Counted from the first letter of the stretch, positions 10,984 to 19,079 are shown. The stretch is DNA of 64,000 bases from Pseudomonadota bacterium (GCA_023458055.1 JAEXAW010000002.1:124001-188000), one strand, 5' to 3'. Numbers and translations: made by a program. The notes: generated by a model from the letters alone, not told the origin.

Positions 10984-11015
10984 AAAAAAAGCGGGGCGGC
11001 TTTCGCGCGCCCCGC
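10984..11015 (-). terminator. Rho-independent terminator of the DUF937 gene
   Basis: On the reverse strand an 8-bp GC stem (GCGGGGCG with CGCCCCGC, 10991-10998 and 11008-11015) is followed by seven T residues (complement of 10984-10990). It lies 30 bp past the stop of the DUF937 gene. Confidence 0.9.
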
Positions 11016-11044
11016 CTTGTTTAGACGTTGATGGTCAAACTGTC

Positions 11045-11653
11045 TTAACGGCCCATCATCTTTCCGGCCATGCCCATGATGTCGTCGAGCGGGTTGCCGT
11101 CGCCGTCCATGTCGAGCATCGAGCCGAGGCCGCCGAGACCGCCCGCGGGCGCTGCCTGCGGAGCCGCGGCACCGCCGCCGAGGATGTTGCCGAGAATGCC
11201 GCCGAGGCCGCCAGCATCTGCCGGAGCAGCCGCGCCTGCATCGCCCTGACGACCCTGCCAAGCCATATAGCCGGCAACCGCCATCGCGAGGAGCGGGAGC
11301 ATCTTCTTCAGCGTTTCGGCATCAATGCCCGACTTGGCGGCTGCATCCGCCGCGACCGAACGGCTCACATCTTTCGACCCGAAAATCTGGCCCAGGACAT
11401 TGTTGCCGGTGTCGACGCTCGCCGCATTGGGCGCGATGATCTGTTCAAGCATCCCTGCACCGCCCATGCCGCCGAGCATACCGATGAGGTCGCCAAGGCC
11501 GCCCGACTGTTGCTGGGCCTGGCTCTTCATGCCGCCGAGGATCGACGGCAGCAAGGCACCGGCGCCCGCGCGGGCCATTGCGGGCGGAATGCCCAGCTGG
11601 TTGGCGATGCCGTCGATCGCGCCGCTCTGAACGAGAATGCTGCTAATATCCAT
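11045..11653 (-). CDS. DUF937 (YidB-like) protein
   Basis: A 202-residue protein rich in Gly, Ala and Met. The N-terminal part (MDISSILVQSGAIDGIANQL, then AGALLPSILGGMK) is typical of DUF937/YidB proteins, whose function is unknown. It continues with Gly-rich low-complexity stretches and a hydrophobic helix LLAMAVAGYMAW. The tail DMDGDGNPLDDIMGMAGKMM resembles a calcium-loop sequence. The start is ATG 11653, preceded by GGAGGG at ideal spacing; an upstream in-frame ATG lacks this. The gene at 12442-12780 shares the acidic tail motif, and a DUF3597 gene lies divergently between them. Confidence 0.8.
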   Translation of the reverse strand: MDISSILVQSGAIDGIANQLGIPPAMARAGAGALLPSILGGMKSQAQQQSGGLGDLIGMLGGMGGAGMLEQIIAPNAASVDTGNNVLGQIFGSKDVSRSVAADAAAKSGIDAETLKKMLPLLAMAVAGYMAWQGRQGDAGAAAPADAGGLGGILGNILGGGAAAPQAAPAGGLGGLGSMLDMDGDGNPLDDIMGMAGKMMGR

Positions 11654-11879
11654 GATTATACCCTCCATGATGGATTGCCCTAATTTTACGAGCAATGCGG
11701 GGAACAGTTGGGCCTTTGCCTCGTTGGTTACAAGGGTTTAGCGGGGTGAATGTTCCCGCTTGTGCAACGAATTTACACGATGATCCAATATTGGTGGTTT
11801 GAATCCGTTGCGCCCGCCCCTACATCACCCGCAGCGGGGGCCGTGTGAGGTCCGCGTCATATGGAGGAAAGGAATTACC

Positions 11880-12251
11880 ATGGGTATTTTTTCGCGCATC
11901 AAAGACGCTATTTTCGGTGCATCGGCTAACGCTCAGGAAGCTCCGGCTGCCGACGCGACCGTCGCTACCCCGATCGAATCGATCGCTATCGATTCGGTTG
12001 ACGTTGCCAACAACCTCAACAGCATCGCTGCTGCCAAGGGTTCGGACCTCAACTGGAAATCGTCGATCGTCGACCTGATGAAGCTGCTCGACATCGATTC
12101 GAGCCTCGAAAACCGCAAGGAACTCGCTCAGGAACTCGGCTACACCGGCGAACTCAACGGTTCGGCTGAAATGAATCTGTGGCTCCACAAGGCCGTGATG
12201 AACGAACTCGCTGCCAATGGCGGCACCGTTCCGGCTGACCTGCGCGACTAA
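11880..12251 (+). CDS. DUF3597 domain protein
   Basis: A 123-residue protein starting MGIFSRIKDAIFG at ATG 11880, behind GGAGGAAAGGA. The DUF3597 core is clear: DVANNLNSIAAAKGSDLNWK, SSIVDLMKLLDIDSSLENRK, then ELGYTGELNGSAEMNLWLHK and a C-terminal NGGTVPADL. The family has no known function; sequence relatives carry an N-terminal amphipathic helix and a small helical domain. A strong terminator follows. Codon use is biased to the preferred codons seen in atp genes, suggesting high expression. Confidence 0.85.
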   Translation: MGIFSRIKDAIFGASANAQEAPAADATVATPIESIAIDSVDVANNLNSIAAAKGSDLNWKSSIVDLMKLLDIDSSLENRKELAQELGYTGELNGSAEMNLWLHKAVMNELAANGGTVPADLRD

Positions 12252-12281
12252 TTTCGCGCTGGGCTGCGAAGCCAAAAAAAG

Positions 12282-12311
12282 GGCGTCGGGAATAATCCCG
12301 GCGCCTTTTTT
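12282..12311 (+). terminator. Rho-independent terminator after the DUF3597 gene
   Basis: GGCGTCGGGA (12282-12291) pairs with TCCCGGCGCC (12296-12305), one G-T pair, around the tetraloop ATAA, followed by six T (12306-12311). Confidence 0.92.
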
Positions 12312-12332
12312 ATTTGGTGAAAAGTTGATTTC

Positions 12333-12426
12333 TCGTCATGCCCGACTTGATCGGGCATCCATCACCCGGGCGTTCGGTTAGAACTGGCGGCCCGGTGATG
12401 GATCCCCGCCTGCGCGGGGATGACGA
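12333..12426. repeat. 94-bp paired palindromic element, copy 1
   Basis: Begins TCGTCATGCCC and ends GGGGATGACGA, with inner parts CATCACC and GGTGATGG also complementary. Each half carries its own small hairpin (GCCCGA..TCGGGC and CCCCGC..GCGGGG). A second element of exactly the same 94-bp length lies at 52961-53054, with the same ends but different hairpin sequences. It fits the class of mosaic palindromic repeats common in alphaproteobacteria. Confidence 0.85.
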
Positions 12427-12441
12427 GATTGACGGCTTCGC

Positions 12442-12780
12442 TTACTTCTTCCCGAACAAACCCTTGGCCGCATCGGCGATGTCGTTGAGCGGGTTGCCAT
12501 CGCCATCCTTGTCGATCGCGCCGAGCCCCTTGTTGATCAGCCCGTCCTCGCCGCCGAGGCCGATCTTGTCGAGCATGCCGCCTTCGGCGTTGAGCTTGCC
12601 CATCATGCCCTGAAGCTGCTCCATCGAAATGCCATATTCGGCAACCGTGTCCTTGAGCGCCTGCGCCTGATCGCCGGTCGCCGCGAGCTTTTCTTCAAAC
12701 TTGCCCTGAAGACCTTTCACGATTTCCGGATCAAGACCCAGTTTTGCCGCCATGTCGGTGAGGCCGTCTAACATACCCAT
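12442..12780 (-). CDS. Small acidic protein with DGDGNPLNDI tail, unknown function
   Basis: A 112-residue protein with ATG 12780 behind AGGGAG at six bases. The N-terminal helix-rich region (MGMLDGLTDMAAKLGLDPE) is followed by a predicted amphipathic segment. The C-terminus AIDKDGDGNPLNDIADAAKG parallels the tail of the DUF937 protein encoded 0.8 kb away (DMDGDGNPLDDIMGMAGK). The Asp spacing resembles a calcium-binding loop. I do not recognise a defined family for the body of the protein; a divergent DUF937 relative is possible. Confidence 0.7.
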   Translation of the reverse strand: MGMLDGLTDMAAKLGLDPEIVKGLQGKFEEKLAATGDQAQALKDTVAEYGISMEQLQGMMGKLNAEGGMLDKIGLGGEDGLINKGLGAIDKDGDGNPLNDIADAAKGLFGKK

Positions 12781-12861
12781 AATATTCTCCCTGAAATGTG
12801 GATGGACAGGGATTTAGGAACTCGCGGGCGCTTTGCCTAGCAGGGCTCCAAGTAAATTCGC

Positions 12862-13299
12862 TTAAACCGGCGGGAGCGGGGCAAGATCGGGTTCAATGAA
12901 GCCCCGGCGCGCCGCAACCGAAAACAACCGGTCTTTGCTGTAAAAGCGAAGCGGCCAGTCGCGGCGGCCATAATCGCTGGCGAGGAGGGCATTGACGCTA
13001 TCGACCAAGCGCTCCTCCCCTTCGCGCCCCGCCAGATGCAACCGCACGCCAAGGATGAAGCATTGCGTGATGGTTTCATGATAGCCTTGGGTATCATCAT
13101 TCACCCCGCCGACCGCGACATTATAGCCCGAAATGATCGGGGCCATATCCTGTTCGGGCCGGATATCGGCCCGTTCGCGCACGATATAGAGGCAGGCGGC
13201 AAGATGCGCCTCATGCGTCCAGTCGGGCCGGGGCAGGCTGCGGTCGAGTAGCCCCTCGCCGATGCGGACAATCGCTGCGTCGCTTTCAAACATCCGCAT
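12862..13299 (-). CDS. Conserved protein of unknown function (WTHEAHLA family)
   Basis: A soluble protein of about 145 residues with conserved-looking motifs: DWTHEAHLAACLYIV near residue 26 and DDTQGYHETITQCFI near residue 68, followed by a C-terminal FYSKDRLFSVAARRGFIEPD. His/Glu pairs in HEAH and YHET could bind metal, but this is inference. I have no function to assign. The start overlaps the terminator region of pckA; an alternative start is the second Met three residues in. Confidence 0.7.
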   Translation of the reverse strand: MRMFESDAAIVRIGEGLLDRSLPRPDWTHEAHLAACLYIVRERADIRPEQDMAPIISGYNVAVGGVNDDTQGYHETITQCFILGVRLHLAGREGEERLVDSVNALLASDYGRRDWPLRFYSKDRLFSVAARRGFIEPDLAPLPPV

Positions 13300-13300
13300 G

Positions 13301-13335
13301 AGAAAGGGGCTTCCTGACGCCGGTCAGAAAGCCCC
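13301..13335 (-). terminator. Terminator downstream of pckA
   Basis: GGGGCTTCCTGAC (13306-13318) pairs with GTCAGAAAGCCCC (13323-13335), with one mismatch, around a GCCG loop. On the reverse strand it is followed by TTTCT. It lies 37 bp past the pckA stop and directly in front of the next reverse-strand gene. Confidence 0.75.
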
Positions 13336-13371
13336 TCCTCTCCTCAGCTCTACAGCTGTATTCCTTTGGCG

Positions 13372-14958
13372 TTAAGCCGCCTTGGGCGCGGCCTCGCGGA
13401 CACCTTGGTCAACATGATCCGCAAACTCGGCAAAATTGTCAATAAACAGATTGACTAGCTTCTTGGCTGTCGCATCATAGTCTGCGCCATCGGCCCAGGT
13501 GCTGCGCGGATCGAGGATTTTGCTGTCCACGCCCGGCACCGCGACCGGCACTTCAAAGCCGAAATTGGGATCGATGCGGAACTCGGCATTGTTGAGGCTG
13601 CCGTCAAGCGCCGCATTCAACAGCGCGCGGGTGGCCTTGATCGGCATCCGGCTGCCGACGCCATATTTGCCGCCGGTCCAGCCGGTGTTGACCAGCCAGC
13701 AAGTGACGCCGCCCTTGGCGATGCGCTCCTTGAGAAGGTTGCCATAGACGCTCGGGTGACGCGGCATGAACGGCGCACCGAAACAGGTCGAGAAGGTCGC
13801 TTCGGGTTCGGTTACACCGATTTCGGTGCCGGCAACCTTGGCGGTATAACCCGACAGGAAGTGATACATCGCCTGATCCGGCGTCAGGCGCGCAATCGGA
13901 GGCAGCACGCCGAACGCGTCGGCGGTCAGCATCACCACATTTTTGGGCACCGGCCCCATATTGGCTTCCGACGCATTGGGGATGAAGTCGATCGGATAAG
14001 CAGCGCGGGTATTTTCCGCGAGGCTGTTATCATCAAGATCAAGTTCACGCGTTTCGGGGTCCATCACCACATTTTCGAGCACCGTGCCGAAACGCTTGGT
14101 CGTGGCGTAGATTTCGGGTTCCGATTCCGCCGACAAGCGGATCATCTTGGCGTAGCAGCCGCCTTCAAAGTTGAACACCGCCGTGTCCGACCAGCCATGT
14201 TCGTCGTCGCCGATCAGCGTGCGGCTGGCATCGGCAGAAAGGGTGGTCTTGCCGGTACCGGACAGGCCAAAGAAGATCGCCGTATCACCATTGGGGCCGA
14301 TGTTGGCCGAACAGTGCATCGGCATAATGCCTTCGACCGGCAGCAGATAGTTGAGCAAGCCGAACACCGACTTCTTCATCTCTCCGCCATATTCGGTGCC
14401 GCCGATGAGGATCAGCTTTTCGGTGAAATTGACCGCAATCACGGTTTCGCTGCGGCTGCCGTGGCGCGCCGGATCAGCGCGGAAGCTCGGAAGATCGATG
14501 ATGGTATAATCGGCGGCAAAGCCGTTCAACTCGTCCGCCGTCGGGCGCACCAGCATCGTGCGGATGAAAAGATTATGCCAGGCATATTCGTTGATAACCT
14601 GAACCGTCACCCGATGTTCGGGCTGCGATCCGCCGAACAGGTCCGCGACGTAAAGCTGAGTCTTGTCCTTCAACGCGGCAAAAAAATCGGCCTTGAGGTT
14701 GGCAAAATGCGCCGGGTCCATCGGCTTGTTCGATTTGCCCCACCACACCGTATTTTCGGTTTCGGCATCCTTGACCGTAAACTTGTCCTGTGCCGAACGG
14801 CCGGTATGCGCGCCGGTCTTGACGACCAGCGGACCATCCTTGGCCAAATGGCCTTCACCATTTTTAAGCGCTTCTTCAACCAGCGCCGCCGTACCCAGAT
14901 TTCTGGCAATGGCAGCACCGGTTTCGACAGTGTCGGACCCGATCTTAAGGGCGGTCAT
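13372..14958 (-). CDS. pckA: Phosphoenolpyruvate carboxykinase (ATP)
   Basis: Converts oxaloacetate and ATP to phosphoenolpyruvate, CO2 and ADP, the first committed gluconeogenic step. The 528-residue protein has the kinase P-loop [13 protein letters not shown], the preceding MHCSANIG metal/active-site segment, and [15 protein letters not shown]. The ATG at 14958 has AGGAGG upstream and starts the family-typical [10 protein letters not shown]; an in-frame ATG at 14985 is less likely. In many alphaproteobacteria the divergent neighbour is the ChvI/ChvG two-component pair. Here the upstream side is instead a degraded low-GC patch. Confidence 0.96.
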   Translation of the reverse strand: MTALKIGSDTVETGAAIARNLGTAALVEEALKNGEGHLAKDGPLVVKTGAHTGRSAQDKFTVKDAETENTVWWGKSNKPMDPAHFANLKADFFAALKDKTQLYVADLFGGSQPEHRVTVQVINEYAWHNLFIRTMLVRPTADELNGFAADYTIIDLPSFRADPARHGSRSETVIAVNFTEKLILIGGTEYGGEMKKSVFGLLNYLLPVEGIMPMHCSANIGPNGDTAIFFGLSGTGKTTLSADASRTLIGDDEHGWSDTAVFNFEGGCYAKMIRLSAESEPEIYATTKRFGTVLENVVMDPETRELDLDDNSLAENTRAAYPIDFIPNASEANMGPVPKNVVMLTADAFGVLPPIARLTPDQAMYHFLSGYTAKVAGTEIGVTEPEATFSTCFGAPFMPRHPSVYGNLLKERIAKGGVTCWLVNTGWTGGKYGVGSRMPIKATRALLNAALDGSLNNAEFRIDPNFGFEVPVAVPGVDSKILDPRSTWADGADYDATAKKLVNLFIDNFAEFADHVDQGVREAAPKAA

Positions 14959-15403
14959 AATCGCAAAGGCCTCCTTGGCCAACATACGTATGCGAATAAG
15001 GATTCGCTAGGGGTTGGAAAATATGCCGCCCCATAGAGCGAGCGTTCGATGGCGTCAAAGGATAACGGATGTAAAATAAATCCGGTGCCTTTCACGCCCA
15101 CATTCCATGCCCGCACCGAACTCCAGATTTCCCAAGGTCTCCCTGAAACCGCTTTTCGCATTGCTGCGTTAGTAGCTTCCGGACATATCTGCATATTCCT
15201 TGCCTTACAGTCTTGCCCTGGACAAATTTTCTCAAATCCCCGCCGTGCTATTTGCGGCTCTACGGCCCGGGCAATTGATATAGGTTAATTTGTTTGACTC
15301 GGCCCAAGTTGGCGGATGAACGAAGATGACCCAGGCCACTTACGAAACCCTCGTAAAGGGTGTTACCCTGACAGCGCAGTAAACTTTACTTCGGGATGTT
15401 CAA
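14959..15403. other. Intergenic region upstream of pckA, no supportable gene
   Basis: About 445 bp of mixed, AT-richer sequence. It must contain the pckA promoter near its left end. Short open frames exist on both strands (for example an 18-codon frame 15326-15382) but none has convincing coding features. The 15326 frame is in phase with the gene starting at 15404 and is separated from it by a single TAA, so an eroded longer gene is possible. Confidence 0.5.
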
Positions 15404-15736
15404 ATGGACGCCGTAATAGATTTTCCTAACGATTTTTCGCCCAATATTGACATGTGGCGCGTCAAGGGTTTCGCCAATCTCGAGGTCACCTATGACGGTG
15501 CACGATATCGACTGTCGTTTGTGGATCTGGGTAATGTCAAACAAGGTCTGACGGGACAGGGGGGTGACGCTGAATTTTTCGCCGAGCCCGGTATGGTCGT
15601 CGTGAAAGAGATTTCCGAAGCGATCATTCGCAGAGCCGTACATAAACTTGTTAAAACCGGCTATTCGCAAATATCGTCCCCGTTAGCCGCGGCGCATAAG
15701 ATTGGTTTAAACCACTATACACACTTGTTGAGGTAG
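15404..15736 (+). CDS. Hypothetical protein in low-GC patch
   Basis: A 110-residue frame with mixed charge and plausible secondary-structure composition (MWRVKGFANLEVTYDGARYR, then EISEAIIRRAVHKLVKTGYS). Base composition is near 50% GC, well below the neighbours, and the Shine-Dalgarno match is weak. The opposite strand carries a comparable but less convincing frame. It overlaps the end of a reverse-strand remnant (15715-15888). I recognise no family. It may be an acquired gene or itself a decayed fragment. Confidence 0.4.
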   Translation: MDAVIDFPNDFSPNIDMWRVKGFANLEVTYDGARYRLSFVDLGNVKQGLTGQGGDAEFFAEPGMVVVKEISEAIIRRAVHKLVKTGYSQISSPLAAAHKIGLNHYTHLLR

Positions 15737-15888
15737 CGGTCGCTTAAGCCTCGCCAGCTGTTGCACGCGGTGAAGATGGCCTTGCGGGTCGTGCCGACTT
15801 GCCCGGCATTTGCACCCGTCAAAGTCGTATAGCCGTTCGGCTCCACATTCTCTTCACTATTGTTGAAGACGCAGAAAACAGCGCAAAC
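15715..15888 (-). pseudogene. Unidentified protein fragment, no start codon
   Basis: A 57-residue reverse-strand reading, bounded by stops, looks like the C-terminal end of a protein (ENVEPNGYTTLTGANAGQVG, then TRKAIFTACNSWRGLSDRY). It contains no ATG; only an internal GTG is available. Together with the next remnant it suggests that genes here have been eroded. No family is recognised. Confidence 0.3.
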
Positions 15889-15898
15889 TCATTTTCTT

Positions 15899-16045
15899 CT
15901 AAGGTCCTGACCCTAATTCCGGTTTGCCTTTGCCGGCATTTTTAACGCGCATCATATTCGCCATGTGGCGATGCAATTGCGCGCGATACTCGGGCGCGTA
16001 GAGATCGGCAGCAACACCCTGCGCTGCGGCGATTTCAACAAGACG
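15899..16045 (-). pseudogene. Unidentified C-terminal protein fragment
   Basis: A 48-residue reverse-strand reading begins immediately after a TAA and ends at TAG. It has strongly protein-like composition: LVEIAAAQGVAADLYAPEYR, then AQLHRHMANMMRVKNAGKGK. GC and codon use here are close to the chromosomal norm, unlike the adjacent sequence. It ends within AATTAGGGTCAGGACCT, a sequence of the kind often found at edges of mobile DNA. I read it as the severed 3' end of a gene and cannot name it. Confidence 0.4.
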
Positions 16046-16080
16046 TTATATTCTATCTTGACCGCCACACTTCGAATCAA

Positions 16081-16134
16081 TATCTCTACAAAAATAATAG
16101 AGATAATTTGTTCCCCTTGTAAATCTCTATTATT
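16081..16134 (+). promoter_or_regulatory. Three alternating ATCTCTA sites / competing hairpins before DUF4349 gene 1
   Basis: TATCTCTA (16081-16088), TAGAGATA (16098-16105) and ATCTCTATTATT (16123-16134) alternate in orientation. Sites 1 and 2 can pair across a 9-bp loop. Site 2, extended to AATAATAGAGAT (16093-16104), forms a perfect 12-bp pair with site 3 across 18 bases. The second hairpin ends exactly at the Shine-Dalgarno GGGAGAG (16135-16141). The two structures exclude each other, so this could be an RNA switch, or a set of operator half-sites for a dimeric regulator. Confidence 0.55.
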
Positions 16135-16147
16135 GGGAGAGTGATCT

Positions 16148-17089
16148 ATGAAAAAACTGTGGATTTCCGCAGCGTGCGGAGCGTTGGCTCTGAGCGCTTG
16201 TTCTCAGCAACATGCCAATATCGAAGGTGGCCGTCACGATGTGGAGGCCGATGCGGTGGAAGACAATGCCACCGCGCGCGCCAGTGCTGACGCTGCCGTC
16301 TCCGCCAGCAACGCCCCCTTTGCGTCCCGACCTTCCGGCGACACGCCGCGACCGCCGGCCATCCGGACCGGGGCTGCCCCCAATGTTGCCTTCACCCATC
16401 GCTATGACTTTGAGCTCCCCGGCAAGGCCATTGGGAGCGTGCAGGAAGAGCATGTCAAACTTTGCGAAGAATTGGGCACGACGCGCTGCACCGTCACCGG
16501 CATGAATTATGACATGCAGCAAGATGAGCGCATCACGGCCATGCTGCAATTCAGCCTCGATCCCCAAGCAGTGCGCTTGTTCGGACGCGAGGCCGGGATG
16601 ATCGTGGAAGAGGCCGACGGTCGGATCGCCCGCAGCAATATCATGGGCGAGGACAAGAGCGATGACATCAAGCAAGCGCAGCATGGCGGGGCTAAAGTGG
16701 ACGAACGCATCGCCACGCTCGACCGGGCGCTTGGCAGAAAAGGGCTGAGCCAGGCCGAACGCGCGCGATTGATCGAGCAACGAAGCGCATTGGTCGAGGA
16801 GCGCGAGGCGCTCGCCGATAGCGTGGCGCAGCATCGGGATGCCATCGCGCGGACGCCGGTTGAGTTCAACTATCGTTCGGCAAGCGGGTTCGGCTGGGGC
16901 GGCAATGCGTTCGGGTCGGGCCTCGCGGCCAGCCTGTCGGGTCTCGGCACGGTCGGCGGCTGGCTGCTGTTGCTGATAGGCTTGCTGCTCCCTTGGGCGC
17001 TGATCATCGGCGGCGTGGTGTGGCTGATCCGCCGCCGCGCGCGCGGTAATGCTGTCATGGCGTCAAATGCAGCGCCCGACGCTGCCTGA
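16148..17089 (+). CDS. DUF4349 lipoprotein, paralog 1
   Basis: A 313-residue membrane-anchored protein. The N-terminus has a lipoprotein signal with lipobox LSAC (Cys18). A low-complexity linker follows, then a DUF4349-type domain from about residue 80 (FTHRYDFELPGKAIGSVQEE, then CTVTGMNYDMQ). A coiled coil occupies about residues 180-230 (SQAERARLIEQRSALVEERE). One C-terminal transmembrane helix (WLLLLIGLLLPWALIIGGVV) and a basic tail end the protein. ATG 16148 is preceded by GGGAGAG. The next gene is a clear paralog in the same orientation. The function of the family is unknown. Confidence 0.8.
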   Translation: MKKLWISAACGALALSACSQQHANIEGGRHDVEADAVEDNATARASADAAVSASNAPFASRPSGDTPRPPAIRTGAAPNVAFTHRYDFELPGKAIGSVQEEHVKLCEELGTTRCTVTGMNYDMQQDERITAMLQFSLDPQAVRLFGREAGMIVEEADGRIARSNIMGEDKSDDIKQAQHGGAKVDERIATLDRALGRKGLSQAERARLIEQRSALVEEREALADSVAQHRDAIARTPVEFNYRSASGFGWGGNAFGSGLAASLSGLGTVGGWLLLLIGLLLPWALIIGGVVWLIRRRARGNAVMASNAAPDAA

Positions 17090-17163
17090 TGCAGAGGATG
17101 GGGCACCGGGGCGCAAAGCCGCTCCCGGTGCTCCATGTATTACACGTTGTGTTATACCATATC

Positions 17164-17175
17164 ATTCTATAGAAT
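17164..17175. promoter_or_regulatory. 12-bp palindrome before DUF4349 gene 2
   Basis: ATTCTATAGAAT is a perfect palindrome in an AT-rich stretch 70 bp upstream of the second DUF4349 start. It may be an operator or part of a promoter; there is no direct evidence for either. Confidence 0.3.
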
Positions 17176-17245
17176 ATGCTCACGCCCTTGCGGATTGGAG
17201 AAATGAACAGGGTTCGCCGCAAGCGCGCGAGAAGGAGAGGATATC

Positions 17246-18286
17246 ATGAGAAAATCCCTTTTGTTCGCCACTGCGGCCATGCTGCTGGTCACCGGATGTT
17301 CGCAGAAAGATGAGCGCAATAACGAGATGCGGATGGATACGGTGGATGTATCCGAACCAGCGCCAGCCTCACCCAGCTATGATATGCCACCCCCGCCACC
17401 TCCACCCATCGCGCGCGATCCTGCGGCGATGAGGGCCCCCGAAGCGTCGGGGATGGGGGCACCCAATGTCAGCGTCACCGCGGCGCCCGGCGTGGCGTTC
17501 AACTATCGCTATGCGTTCCGCTTGCCCAATAATCGCATCGCGGCGGTGCAGGAGGCGCATGCGCAGGCGTGCGAAAAGCTCGGCATCGCCAAGTGCCGCA
17601 TCACCGGTATGCGCTACAACCTCGTTGACGGCGAAGATGTGCGCGCGATGCTCGCGTTCAAATTGTCGCCGGAAATTGCGCGGCAATTCGGCAAGGACGG
17701 GATTGCGGCCGTCACCGACGCTGACGGGATGCTGGTCGATAGCGAAATCAGCGGCGTTGACGAAGGAAGTGCGATCAAGGCGTCCACCATGCGCAGCGCG
17801 GAATTGAAGGACCGGTTGAACGCGGTGGAAAAACAATTGCGCGCCCCCGGCCTCAAGAACGCCGACCGGGTGCTATACCAAAATCAGGCCGACAATCTGC
17901 GCCGCCAGATGCAAGGCGAAAACCAGAGCCGCAGCGACAGCGAGGAAGCGCTCGCCAACACGCCGATGGTTTTCCATTACGGATCGGGCAGCAGCATCCC
18001 CGGCTTTGACGGCTCCTCGCCGTTCAAAGATAGCTGGCGCGCGGCAACCCATTCGTTCGCGACGATGTTGGGGATGGTGTTGCTTGGGGTGGGCGTGTCG
18101 CTTCCGTGGTTGCTCCTCGCCGGGTTATTGGTCGCGCTCTGGCGCTCGGCCCTGTTCAACGGCGTGCGGCGGTGGTTGTGGACGAGGGAGGTGGAGCGGC
18201 AAGAGGTGAGCCCGCGGGTCTCGAATCCTGAGCATGTCGAAGGGCTCGACACGAACGGGGAGATGGAGAAACCGACAACAGCCTAA
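17246..18286 (+). CDS. DUF4349 lipoprotein, paralog 2, with repeat-encoded tail
   Basis: Same layout as paralog 1: lipoprotein signal (lipobox VTGC), proline-rich linker with a run of Pro (YDMPPPPPPP), DUF4349 domain from about residue 85 (FNYRYAFRLPNNRIAAVQEA, then CRITGMRYNLVDGEDVRAML), coiled coil, and a C-terminal transmembrane helix (MVLLGVGVSLPWLLLAGLLV). ATG 17246 sits behind AAGGAGAGG. The last 25 or so residues (RVSNPEHVEGLDTNG) are encoded by one arm of an intergenic palindromic repeat, so the C-terminus has been extended by read-through into a repeat. Confidence 0.82.
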   Translation: MRKSLLFATAAMLLVTGCSQKDERNNEMRMDTVDVSEPAPASPSYDMPPPPPPPIARDPAAMRAPEASGMGAPNVSVTAAPGVAFNYRYAFRLPNNRIAAVQEAHAQACEKLGIAKCRITGMRYNLVDGEDVRAMLAFKLSPEIARQFGKDGIAAVTDADGMLVDSEISGVDEGSAIKASTMRSAELKDRLNAVEKQLRAPGLKNADRVLYQNQADNLRRQMQGENQSRSDSEEALANTPMVFHYGSGSSIPGFDGSSPFKDSWRAATHSFATMLGMVLLGVGVSLPWLLLAGLLVALWRSALFNGVRRWLWTREVERQEVSPRVSNPEHVEGLDTNGEMEKPTTA

Positions 18287-18359
18287 AGCAAGCCTCGACA
18301 ACGGCCCAGGGCGTCACCATAACTCCGAGGGAGTACTCTTCACTTCCGTTCGTGTCGAG
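18245..18359. repeat. Inverted repeat overlapping the end of DUF4349 gene 2
   Basis: CTCGACACGAACGG (18245-18258) and CCGTTCGTGTCGAG (18346-18359) are perfect inverted arms. The outer flanks ATGTCGAAGGG and CGAAGTCGAGAC resemble the CTTCGAC-type element seen at 9105-9195. The left arm is translated as the tail of the DUF4349 protein. Confidence 0.75.
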
Positions 18360-18418
18360 CGAAGTCGAGACACGCTAACACAGGGGTAATTTGTGGCGTT
18401 CTGGGCCTATATTGTGCA

Positions 18419-19051
18419 ATGCGCGGACACATGACGCCCTCGCCTTCTTCCCCTCCCCGTCCCGGCTTGCTTTCGCGCATCGTGCGCAGCGCGATTATGG
18501 CTTTTTATGACCGCAAGGGCTGGCGGGTGTTCGATGAAACCGGCGGCGGCATTCCCAAAGCGGTGATTATTGCCGCGCCCCATACGAGCAATTGGGATTT
18601 CATCTATTATCTCGGCGCGACCCGCGACCTTGGAATTTTTCCGCGCTTCATGGGCAAGCGCTCGCTGTTCAAATGGCCGATGACGCGGTTCATGTACGAT
18701 ATGGGCGGGGTTCCGGTCGACCGCTCGCGCTCGCGCGACATGGTCTGGCAGATGGTTGACCAGTTTGCAGCGCATGACAATTTCCTCCTCACCATCGCCC
18801 CCGAAGGCACCCGCGAAGGCGCGACCAAGTGGAAGACCGGCTTTTACCAGATCGCGCTCAAGGCTTGCGTGCCGGTCCTGTGCGGCGTCATCAATTATCG
18901 CGACAAGACCGTCCATCTGCGCGGGCCCGTATGGCCGGGCGGCGATTATCGCGCCGACATGCAGACCATCCTCGGCCATTATGGGGATGGCGTTGGCCGC
19001 AACGATGATCATTCGATTGTCGGCAAGGCCGAACTGGACGCTTTCGTTTGA
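18419..19051 (+). CDS. 1-acyl-sn-glycerol-3-phosphate acyltransferase family protein
   Basis: A PlsC-family acyltransferase of about 210 residues, membrane-associated, expected to acylate a glycerolipid or related acceptor. The catalytic HX4D motif is HTSNWD near residue 54. The second motif is IAPEGTREGA near residue 130, and GGVPVDRSRSRD fits motif II. A shorter start at the in-frame ATG 18431 is possible. It is half to two-thirds the usual PlsC length because there are no additional transmembrane helices. The exact acceptor cannot be deduced. The MFS gene follows after 28 bp in the same direction. Confidence 0.82.
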   Translation: MRGHMTPSPSSPPRPGLLSRIVRSAIMAFYDRKGWRVFDETGGGIPKAVIIAAPHTSNWDFIYYLGATRDLGIFPRFMGKRSLFKWPMTRFMYDMGGVPVDRSRSRDMVWQMVDQFAAHDNFLLTIAPEGTREGATKWKTGFYQIALKACVPVLCGVINYRDKTVHLRGPVWPGGDYRADMQTILGHYGDGVGRNDDHSIVGKAELDAFV

Positions 19052-19079
19052 GCCCGCACGCGGTTAAAGGCGGCGCTCC

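Noticed and set aside
15386..15670. A 94-residue reverse-strand frame in the low-GC patch
   Set aside because: The forward frame 15404-15736 is longer and more protein-like; both cannot be supported and neither is strong.
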